Source of the DNA: Podaxis mareebaensis
Lineage: Eukaryota; Basidiomycota; Agaricomycetes; Agaricales; Agaricaceae
Direction: 5' to 3'
Assembly: GCA_018524725.1 (NCBI GenBank)
Contig: JAEUWP010000276.1
Span: 1 to 26,756 of the forward strand
Length of the DNA stretch: 26,756 nt
Below, in pieces: positions 1 through 8,434 of this stretch (position 1 is its first letter; every line of letters starts with the position of its first letter). Position numbers and translations under genes: made by a program. The notes beneath the pieces are model-generated. The model was not told the DNA's origin. It saw only the letters and a list, made by a program, of their open reading frames with translations, and made no database searches.

Positions 1-69
1 GTCTCAGCCCCTTGCTACACTTCACCTTAGTCATCCACTGACTCATCTCTCTGTTTCATCTATTCTTAG

Positions 70-282
70 CTACTCCTTGGACTCAGAGATATCCTTACCC
101 ATCCATGTGAACGGGTTAAGGATATGGGGTATTGGGCACTGTGGCCCACATGGGTTTCGGTCTGATTCTTCCTCTGTGAGGAAGGGCTCGCAGTGGGACT
201 TTTTCTGATAGCATCCGGTGCAGGAGTGAACCTGTTCCTCTACAGAAATGGTCAGTGGGGTTTTAGTGAACAAGGAAATCAC
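70..282 (-). pseudogene. Displaced C-terminal half of the Cys-cluster protein
   Basis: This frame continues the 279-932 ORF after a frame change. It has no ATG at its head (the first codon at 282 is GTG) but contains CTGCYQKKSHC, the second CX2CX6C of a Zn2Cys6-like pair, about 20 residues in. Between the halves, 282-240 on the minus strand looks like a small intron: GTGATT donor, a CTGAC branch-like element and a CTGTAG acceptor, 43 nt. As the sequence stands, splicing it leaves the frame off by one. Either a base has been lost, the splice sites differ, or the protein is broken. I favour a decayed copy. Confidence 0.4.
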
Positions 283-932
283 TTGCTTTCATGTGGGACA
301 CATTTGATCCCCAGCTGGTGACAGCACTGGCACAATTTATCATTCCCCATCTTGTAGGGGAGCTGTGCCCACAATGCAGCCAGATGTTCCACGATCTGGA
401 CGTCTGACTCATTGCCCGACTCCAGGCAGACAGCCTTCGCCTTTCCCTTGGCCTTTTTCTTCTTCTCCGCCTCTGCCTCCGTCTTCCTCACTTCCTCCAC
501 TCTCCACTGTTCTTCCTCCTCCTGCTCCCTCTGGGCCCTCTCCGCCTCCTCCTGTTCCTTCCGCTTTCTCTCCTCTTCCTCCCTCTGCCTCCACTCCGCC
601 TCTGCCCTCTCTGCTGCCTCTCTCTCCTCCTCCTTCTTCCTCTCCTCTTCTTCAATCTGTCTCCTCTCCACTTCCTCCACCTCCTTATGCCTCCTCTCCT
701 CCACCTTCTTCATCTTCCACTTCTTCTTGTCTGCCTTGCCCACTGATGTCTCCACCTCTTCTGTCCGCCCTCTCTTCTTGCTTGGGCCCACCTCTGCTGC
801 AGGGTTTTCTCCAGTTGCAGACGGCTTGTCCTTGCTCTTCTGCCACTGCTGGTAGAAGGCAGAGAAGGCTGCCATCATGTCTGGGTCAAAGGGGGCGTTG
901 GCATTTGGGGCCTGGTTGCCTTGGGGGGACAT
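279..932 (-). CDS. Coiled-coil protein with C-terminal Cys cluster, antisense ORF of an LTR element
   Basis: A 217-residue ORF starting at the ATG at 932-930. Residues 1-65 are low-complexity with an FSAFYQQW segment. Residues about 66-165 are an almost continuous Glu/Arg/Lys-rich run typical of a long charged coiled coil. The C-terminus carries CQCCHQLGIKC, a CX2CX6C half-cluster, and then stops. A second CX2CX6C lies just downstream in another frame (see 70-282); together they have the spacing of a fungal Zn(II)2Cys6 cluster. It lies upstream of a purine tract and LTR (from 1071) and is antisense if that tract is a plus-strand PPT. If the element instead runs on the minus strand, this would be its first, gag-position ORF. 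Function is unknown; DNA or RNA binding is inference from the Cys pattern only. The highly biased composition limits homology inference. Confidence 0.5.
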   Translation of the reverse strand: MSPQGNQAPNANAPFDPDMMAAFSAFYQQWQKSKDKPSATGENPAAEVGPSKKRGRTEEVETSVGKADKKKWKMKKVEERRHKEVEEVERRQIEEEERKKEEEREAAERAEAEWRQREEEERKRKEQEEAERAQREQEEEEQWRVEEVRKTEAEAEKKKKAKGKAKAVCLESGNESDVQIVEHLAALWAQLPYKMGNDKLCQCCHQLGIKCVPHESK

Positions 933-1051
933 TTTTCTTGTGAAGTTTAGGAGTGAAGTTCGTGATTCGAAGACGCCCTATTTGTATCTGGCAGAGAGAG
1001 TTGAGGGCAGGTGTCTGGTCCAGACTTGGGCCTCGGAGGCTCGGCCCTAAG

Positions 1052-1070
1052 GGGGGAATACTGTTACAGA
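1052..1070 (+). other. Putative polypurine tract of the outer LTR element
   Basis: CTAAGGGGGGAATAC lies directly before TGTTAC at 1071. A purine-rich tract abutting TGTT is the usual plus-strand primer next to a 3' LTR, and the young chromovirus has the comparable ACAAAGGGGATGA before its TGTTAC at 10093. This is the main reason for reading the outer element on the plus strand. Confidence 0.55.
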
Positions 1071-1491
1071 CTTCACTTCATGTCCATTAAACTCTTGGAG
1101 CCTTGGTTATAACCCGGATTCTGTGGATCATATTCAGTTTAACCTTTCTTCCCTTTCCATTGGACCTTTCCCTTGCAAATACTTTTATCCATCCTTGTTC
1201 TTTCTGTTGTTTCCCTTATCAGATCTCCTTATCCAATTATCTCATGTTTTTCCATTTATCCGTGGCTTTTCCCTTTACCCTTGATTATCTCCCACTTATC
1301 TTGGTTTTTCTGTTATCTGATGTTTCACTTCCACCCCCATCCTTTTGGATGTCCAGACACTTTGCAGACAGACTCCTTATTCTGGTATCTTCACTGCGGT
1401 TATCAGTCACATGTTTCTGGTATTCTCCTTTGAGTAGTTATTATTGTTTCTTGCTTAACTACTACTCTCCAGACTTTATCCTGACTGCTAG

Positions 1492-1499
1492 TATATAAG
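1492..1499 (+). promoter_or_regulatory. TATA box in the outer LTR
   Basis: TATATAAG, followed by GTAGGATCACTACC. It is the best TATA match in this LTR and points to plus-strand transcription. In the present state the chromovirus insertion lies about 35 bp downstream and would truncate any transcript. Confidence 0.45.
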
Positions 1500-1530
1500 T
1501 AGGATCACTACCATTTGTAGTCCTCAGTCA

Positions 1531-1535
1531 GAATA
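1531..1535. repeat. Target-site duplication, left (GAATA)
   Basis: GAATA immediately precedes the 5' LTR at 1536. The same GAATA follows the 3' LTR at 10740-10744. A 5-bp duplication is the standard product of Ty3/gypsy integrase and confirms that 1536-10739 is a single complete insertion. Confidence 0.92.
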
Positions 1536-2182
1536 TGTTACACTCCTCTCGTTCCCGCCACCGTCTATGTCTCTTTTGTAGTCCCACCTCGTCATCCACC
1601 AACCGCCTTCCCACCTCTTGACTCCAAGCGTCCACCCTGACCCGCCTTCCATCGCGACTTTGGCCCTGCCTCGGATCTTCCAAAGATGCACTATGTTTAG
1701 CACTCGGGCTCGGTGATATGTTGTGTAACAATAGCTTGCCTTCTGTAGATCTCATCTTACCTCGGGCTCGGTCTTCCATACTTAGAGTACCAGAGTAACT
1801 ACGAAGATTCTCCTTAAGGACATGTAGAATAGCCATCGCCTTCGTATTTAGATAGCTCGTAAAGTAAGTAGAACTTAGCTTTATGATCATTTGTACATAG
1901 CACGAGAATAGCGAGGACTGTCTTCCGCTTTATCTTCTTGCCGCATGAGAGCTCTACCTGCCTCGACAGGATAACTGGCGTAACAGCTAAACCTACAGAG
2001 TAGTCTGCGACCTTACAAGTCATATCTCTCCCTAGGCAGTCCCTGTGAGATTTCCAGCCAGCCTCTAGTTCTCTCAGGAGAACAGACGGGTGTTCCGCTT
2101 CAGGAACTTAATAGTGCTGGGGTGTCTTAGGACAGTATCTCTCCGCACTGAGATGACGTGTAGAAACCATCTCTACGTAACA
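1536..2182 (+). repeat. 5' LTR of the chromovirus
   Basis: 647 bp, the same length as the 3' LTR at 10093-10739, with terminal inverted repeats TGTTAC/GTAACA. By eye it differs from the 3' LTR at about 26 positions, all transitions and nearly all CG versus TG or CA. A TATA-like TATTTA is at 1845-1850, and the inferred mRNA start and primer sequence AGCTTTATGAT is at 1877-1887. That would give U3 of about 341 bp. ORFs in this segment on the minus strand are spurious. Confidence 0.95.
1845..1887 (+). promoter_or_regulatory. Inferred LTR promoter and mRNA 5' end / self-primer
   Basis: TATTTA (1845-1850) lies 27-32 bp upstream of AGCTTTATGAT (1877-1887). The 11-mer is the exact reverse complement of the PBS at 2185-2195. 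In the Tf1/sushi group the first 11 nt of the mRNA fold back on the PBS and prime minus-strand synthesis, so transcription is predicted to start at about 1877. The TATA spacing agrees. Start site and priming are inference from complementarity. Confidence 0.6.
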
Positions 2183-2184
2183 GA

Positions 2185-2195
2185 ATCATAAAGCT
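2185..2195 (+). other. Primer-binding site, self-priming type
   Basis: ATCATAAAGCT begins two bases after the 5' LTR end. It does not begin with TGG as tRNA-primed sites usually do. It is a perfect 11-nt complement of 1877-1887 within the LTR. The older copy in this window has ATTGTAAAGCT at the equivalent place (13222-13212, minus strand), also two bases from the LTR and also perfectly complementary to its own LTR. Confidence 0.65.
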
Positions 2196-2247
2196 CTACT
2201 TCCACTCCTTTCTTTCTCTTTCGTCCTCGTGGCTACAAATCAACCCG

Positions 2248-2327
2248 AGTCTCCTGCAAGATAATTTCAGTGGAACATCCTCGGCCAAAGTCTCCTGCAA
2301 GATAACTTCAGTGGAGCACCCTCCGAC
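2248..2327 (+). repeat. 41-bp direct repeat in the chromovirus leader
   Basis: Two imperfect units start AGTCTCCTGCAAGATAA at 2248 and 2289, each ending near CAGTGGARCAYCCTC. The period is 41 bp, not a multiple of three, so this is not a protein repeat. Both units and the spacing are kept in the old inverted copy at about 13085-13160. The position between PBS and gag suggests an RNA element (packaging, priming or translation), which is inference. Confidence 0.7.
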
Positions 2328-2330
2328 CTT

Positions 2331-4700
2331 TTGTCCGGACCGTCGTCCAACACGTCTCGTCTACCCCCACCTATTACTAGGCGTACACCATCCAATCCAT
2401 ATCCGCGACTCCCTCCTCCTTCCTACCGACCTTTCTCTGACTCCTGTTTCACGGAACTTCAAAACCTCCTTCAGAGAGCACGCTCCAAGAGTGACTTTCA
2501 AAATCGACTCGACAACTACACCTGCGGTACAGAGAACATAATCCTTATCGATGGTAAATCCTATACAAAACGAGAGCTACTAGGAGTCTACTATACCCTC
2601 CATTATTCACGAGAAGGTGAAGCAGAACTTCCTGAATCTCCACTCGGTGTTTACCAAGACACTGACATCCTCCTTTGCTACAAGCTCCAGCACAGCTGGC
2701 AGTTTGAGACTCTTCCCACCTTCGTCAAACATCCCACTCTCTTCGCACAGTTTGAAGAATGCTTTCAGCAGGCCAAGCAAGCCCAAAGTCTACATCTCCA
2801 TTGGACAGGTTCCCCTCAAGAGATCGACCAAGTTGAAGCCCTTCTCAGAGCTTTCGAATGCCATTTGAGCCATTGTCAGTGCATAACTACACTGGTACCC
2901 CTTCACTCAACTACTACCTCAATCATCTCCCCTTCAGCCGAGCAGACGGTTACCAGAGAGTCCGAACCCTCGAACCCGCTGCAATGGTTCCGAACTATTG
3001 AACCACCATCATATCATTCAACTCGACTGTCAACCCCAGAACCAATCCCAACCAGCACTACCCGAACTGTTTCGCACAGGCATACCACATCGCTAACCAA
3101 GCAGTCAGAATCACAGAGTTCTATGTTTGCATCTGCAACGAGTGTACAACCCGAGACCCAGATCGATACACCTTTGCCCCTATCTCCGCACTCATGGCTA
3201 GGACCGGATATACGGCCTTCCTCGAGGTACCCAGAGACGCAAACTTTACCCTCAGTACCCATTACCCAAACCTCAGATACCTTTGGAACCAACAAGTCAC
3301 AATCGTATTCATCCCAAACCCCAACACCGACCGATACTACACCTCCGAACCGATCTACTACAGAGATGCAGAGGCCAGAGTTACCTATCGATCAGACACA
3401 CCCACAGAGACTGACTCATCTGACACCGAGAGTACCAGGTACTACATCATCGACCTCAACTCCGTTTAATCAACCACCATCTCCTCCTCCTCCTAACCCA
3501 CCACAAGGACCACTTGCTCATCAACAGAATGCAGCCATGACCACACCCAAAGCTCCGAAGATTCAACCATTCGATGGTGAACCTCACAACTTCCAAACCT
3601 TCCAGGATCAACTCCGACTCGTCTTCGATGACCATCGAGCTGCATTCCAAAATGCGCAGAATAACATTGATGACAGAAAGAAGATTCTTTACACTCTCCA
3701 GTACATGACCAAAGGCAATGCCACTGGATTCCGCAACGCTTTTATGAAAGAAAAGTGGAATACCACCAACAATGCCTACAAGTATGGTACTTGGCACGAT
3801 TTCAATATCCAACTCGAAGATCACTTTAAACCGAAGATTGAAGCAACACAAGCTACAGAGAAGCTTCAACGTGCTCGTCTTAATATCTCCAAAACTGATA
3901 TTACTGTCTTCAACCAGATGTTCACCTACCTCTTGAGTCAGGCAAACATCACTGACGACAACCACAAAGTCCATCTCTATGTCGACTCTATCCCCGACTG
4001 GGTACAGCGACAGCTCTATTTAACGACTCAACCTCCCACTACCTATGCCCAATGGCAAGCTGACGTTGCTAGGATTGTTAACAACTTCCAGCAATATCAG
4101 ATGCGCAAGACCGGCAGAGGACCTTCTTCCCAGTTATCTTACTTTAACGACGCCTTCAACAATACCCCTTGAAACAAATTCATCTACAAAGAGCGCAGAC
4201 TCCCACCAGGCGAACCTATGGATATCGACGCACTTGAGGAGTTCTCTTCCAAAGATGAAGAAGAAATCCCCAACTTCTCCTCAGATGAAGAAGACGACTA
4301 CACCAAGCAAGGCATCTCTGTAAACGCCATCCTAACTGACTGGCAACGAGACTGAATGAAACGTGGAGCATGCATCACCTGTGGTAACATGAACCACTGG
4401 GCGCGTTCATGCCCCCTTTGCAGGAACCGACAATCTCCCATGAATCAGAGATGGTTCCAGAAAGGAAAACGACCTTCCTCTCAGCCATCGGCTTCAACTT
4501 CCTTCTCCTCCTCGAATTGACCACGTTCTTCTCCTTCCTCTTCCTCTTCTAATCCTTCCCCATCTCGTCTCAACACCCTTAATGCAATCAAGGTTGCTTT
4601 CACTGAGATGACGGCTGAAGATCAGAATGAACTGGCTAACCATGCAATGGCCAAGATCGTCGAAGAAGAACAACAGTCTTTTCTGCAAGGACCAGAGTAG
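2331..4700 (+). pseudogene. gag of the chromovirus (three in-frame TGA)
   Basis: One frame of 790 codons, interrupted only by TGA at 4170, 4353 and 4518 and closed by TAG at 4698-4700. The N-terminal third (about residues 1-400) is Pro/Ser/Thr-rich. Residues about 405-600 form the capsid-like core, from IQPFDGEPHNFQTF to a region with WHDFNIQLEDHF and VPLYVDSIPDWV-like helices (the residues read VHLYVDSIPDWV). A single CCHC knuckle, CITCGNMNHWARSC (CX2CX4HX4C), sits at about residues 681-694, followed by a basic/Ser-rich tail. No ATG opens the frame: it is open back to 2265 and the first usable codon here is TTG at 2331, so the start has been lost, is non-AUG, or is reached by splicing. A decayed inverted copy of the same gene is at 10990-13080. 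Confidence 0.88.
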
Positions 4701-4741
4701 AGGTAACACCTCTGAGTCCTCTAGAGCTTTCGAATTCTAGT

Positions 4742-7700
4742 ATGAACCTTGAACCCCCTTTCGATATACAGAACCATTATGATTCCCATTGGACCGCTCG
4801 AAAATATCTCACTCATAAAATAGAGAGTAGGAAACTGTCTAGAGAACCTCCTGTACCAGTTACAGATTCGAACTCAGATCAGATTTCGACTACCCACTCT
4901 TCTACCGAGCCAATGATAGCTGAAATCTGCTTGTCAGCATCAACCAACAACAAATCTTTGTATATCCTGGCCATACTAAAGAATCCGAATTCTTCCACAG
5001 TTGCCACTATTTACCCACTACTTGACAGCAGTGCACAAGGAGACTTCGTCTCTCCCTTGACTGTTCAACGGCTTGGGTTAAGAACAATACCCTTGACTAG
5101 ACCCATACCAGTACAAAATGTCGACAGTACTATGAACGTAGGCCATGCCATTACTGCACAAGCAGAATTGCAGCTACACATAGATAATCGCGACATAGAC
5201 ATTACTTGCTATGTTGCAGAAATAGGAGAGCGACCGATGATCATCGGCCTCCCATTTCTCGAAAAACACAATCCTGACATCGACTGGTCGAAAAGAACCT
5301 TTCGATGGTGAAACAAGAGATCTAAGATCCCTGCTATAAATATCGATAACATGGATACCAAAAACAAGATCCAGATCGACCATATCCAGTTAGCCAAAAA
5401 GGCAACTGAGAATGTTCCGCATTCCATCTGCAGGAAAGCTAGACTCGATTATGAAGCACAGCTTGACCTAGCACATGCTACTCTAGAGATCAATACCAAG
5501 ATCTCAGAAGCACAGAAGTCCTACCAGGCATACCATGGCTCAAAGAAGTCAGTGGATCCGAAGAACATCGTCCCAAAAGCTTATTGGGATTACCTAAACC
5601 TATTCAGTGAAAAGGAATCAGAAAGATATCCCCCTTCACGACCGTATGATCACAAGATCGACCTAAAACCAGACTTTAAACCCGAAGCAGCTAAATTGTA
5701 CTGCTTGACGGACAATGAACTGTTAGAGTTAAAGCAATTCTTAGATGATAACCAATGAAAAGGTTACATCAGGAAATCTGAAAGCCCGCAAGCCGCACCC
5801 TTCTTCTTCATATTGAAGAAAGATGGAAAGCTGCGACCCGTTCAGGATTACAGACATTTGAACCAGTTCACAGTGAAGAATGCGTATCCTATTCCTTCTA
5901 TTTCTGGAATACTAGATCACCTCAAGGGCGCCAAGTATTTCACTACTCTTGATATTTGTGCAGGATATAACAATATCCGCATTCGAGAAGGTGACCAATG
6001 GAAAGGCACCTTCCGAACCCCTTTTGGTCTTTTCGAACCGAACGTCATGTTCTTCGGAATGACTAACAGCCCAGCCACATTCCAAGCAATGATGGACCAC
6101 ATATTTCGTGACCTGATAGACAAGCCCGGATGCACCACGGTCATTGTCTACATGGATGATATCCTTATTTTCTCTGATGACCTCTCTTCTTTGTGAAAAG
6201 AAACTCACGAAGTTCTGAAAAGGCTAAGAGAGAATGATCTCTATGTCAAACCCGAGAAATGTAAATTCGAACAGACATCTGTCGAATATCTCGGGATGAA
6301 CATTTCTCACAATCAGATCAGAATGTCGAAAGACAAACTGGCTGGTATCAAAGATTGGCCTAGACCAAAATGTGTCCGAGATGTATGGAAATTTATCGGT
6401 TTTGCTAACTTTTACAGGAAGTTCATACAACATTACTCCCACCTATGCGCCCCTCTCAACGCACTCCTCCAAAAGAACCAGAACTTCGAATGGAACGACG
6501 CTGCAGAGCAAGCCTTCACAGCCTTGAAGGAGACCTTCCAGAAAGAACCTCTCCTCTGTACACCAGATATGTCCAGACCCTTCATCATCGAGACCGATGC
6601 TTCCAATTATGCCACTGGTGGAGTACTTATCCAGAAAGATGACAACGGAAATGAACACCCATGTGCATTCTGATCAAAGTCATTAACCCCAATGGAGCGA
6701 AATTACACCACACCCGATAAGGAACTCCTGGCAATCAAGCAAGCCTTCGATGAATGGCACCACTACCTACATTCCGCTCCCTACGAAATCGAAGTTTGAT
6801 TGGATCATGACAACCTCCGACACTGGCAAGATGCCAGAAAACTATCGAAACGACATGTCCGAACTTGGGTTGAATTGCAGGAATACAAGTTCCGCATCAA
6901 ACACTATCCAGGCAAGGCAATACCAGTTGCTGATGCACTCTCTAGATGACCAGACCACGAAGTCGACAAGTTGAAGGAGAACATCGACAGAGTCCTCCTC
7001 CCAAAGGAGCTCTTCGTCAATGCTATCACAGCAGATGGTATATCACCTCCATCGCCATCACTCCAGACTGCATCACAATCACCTTCCCCATCACAACCAT
7101 TGTTAGATGAAAAACGCGAGATCCTCATGAGACATCACAATCATCACTCTGCAGGACATCCAGGCATTGATGAAACAATTTGCCGAGTCCACACAGAAAC
7201 CAATTGGCCAGGCCTTCGAGACTTCATTCGAAATTACGTAACAGGCTGCCATATCTGTCAACAATTTAATATTGACAGAAGACCCAATCACCCTTCCCTT
7301 CACCCTTTGGAACCATCACCATCATTACATCCCTTCGCAGATGTGTCCATGGACCTCGTTACAGGTCTACCCGAGACTGCTGAAGGCTATGACGCCATAT
7401 TGTCCATGGTGGACCGCGGACTTACAAAGGGGATACTAGTACTACCGACTATGAAAACAGTGACCTTCGAAGACATAGCCACCTTGCTGACAAAGCACTT
7501 CTATCCATGCTATGGAATTCCCACCTCAATTGTAGCAGATCGAGATCCAAGATGGGCAGGGAAAGCTGCTAAAGCATTTTATTCTGCCCTAGGAATTGAT
7601 TTACGACTATCCACTGCCTACCATCCTCAGTCAGATGGAGTGACAGAACGATCGCACCAAGAGCTCGAAGTATACCTATCGAAGTATTGCTACAAAGATC

Positions 7701-8434
7701 CCAAGTCATGGGCCGATAAACTGTCACACTTCGAATACAAGTATAACTCAACCACGCATGCTGGAAATGAGAAAATGCCATTCGAGCTTCTCTATGGATA
7801 CGTTCCCCCTCCTATTCCTGAACTCCTCATCTGAACCAATGCCCCTGCATCAAACGAATGACTATTTGATATAGATCAATCCCGATGCAATGCCACAGAA
7901 GTCATGAAGGAAAACGCTAAACGAATGATCGCCCAAAGAACGCCTCGAACAGAGACATACGAAAAAGGTGACAGAGTTTGGCTAGATGCTAGAAACCTCC
8001 CTCTGCAGGAACAGAAAGTGAAGCTTCGTCCCCAAAGATATGGCCCCTTTACTGTCAAGAAACAAAAAGGACCACTCGCATACGAACTCGCCCTGCCTAC
8101 CGCATGGAAGCTTCACCCCACATTCCACATCTCTCTCTTGAAACGATACAAGAAGACTGACCAGAATATCTCTGAACCTGAGCCTTCTCAGCCGGAGTTA
8201 ATAGACGGAGAAGAAGAATATGAAATTGAATCTATTCTTAACCACAGAATTCGCCGAAGCCAAACTGCCTATCTCGTCCACTGGAAAGGTTATCTGAATT
8301 CGGATAACACTTGGGAAGACGAAGAAAACTTGACAAGAAACGCTTCAAAGATTTTAGTAGAGTATAAAAAGAGACATTTCATTCCCCCATTCCAAAAGCT
8401 CAACACTTTCAAACATACTCATGTCAAATGCTAG
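4742..8434 (+). pseudogene. pol polyprotein: protease, RT, RNase H, integrase, chromodomain (eight in-frame TGA)
   Basis: A single frame, -1 relative to gag, of 1231 codons from the ATG at 4742; the frame is also open upstream and overlaps the gag end. Protease: LLDSSA with Asp at residue 95, where DSG is usual. RT: about 330-560, with [13 protein letters not shown] and YMDD at 470-473. RNase H: Asp 619 in ETDAS, Glu 661 in DKELLAI, Asp 688 in LDHDNL. Integrase: HHCC zinc region at about 790-840, then Asp 871, Asp 933 and Glu 969, an exact D(35)E spacing, and a GPF motif (RYGPF). Chromodomain at about 1157-1205 with YLVHWKGY and TWEDEENL, which in this class targets integration to modified chromatin. 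TGA codons at 5309, 5756, 6194, 6671, 6797, 6947, 7832 and 7859 interrupt it; 6947 falls where DALSRRPD would have Arg. No frameshift is seen. Confidence 0.95.

Larger units (their letters stand above)
1071..1535 (+). repeat. Outer-element LTR, left part (interrupted by the chromovirus)
   Basis: It starts TGTTACAGACTTC after the purine tract and is pyrimidine-rich without a credible gene. A canonical TATATAAG lies at 1492-1499, as expected of an LTR promoter on the plus strand. The sequence breaks at GAATA (1531-1535), where the chromovirus inserted, and resumes at 10740. Removing the insertion gives an LTR of about 710 bp that begins TGTTA and ends TAACA at 10989. Small plus-strand ORFs here (1103-1498, 1173-1433) look spurious. 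Confidence 0.55.

Noticed and set aside
365..943. Pro/Ser-rich plus-strand ORFs opposite the coiled-coil gene (365-943, 412-855)
   Set aside because: They are mirror images of GAG/GAA-rich coiled-coil coding; low-complexity TCC repeats keep several frames open.
1103..1498. 131-residue hydrophobic plus-strand ORF in the outer LTR
   Set aside because: It lies in pyrimidine-rich LTR sequence, has no family features and overlaps the TATA box.
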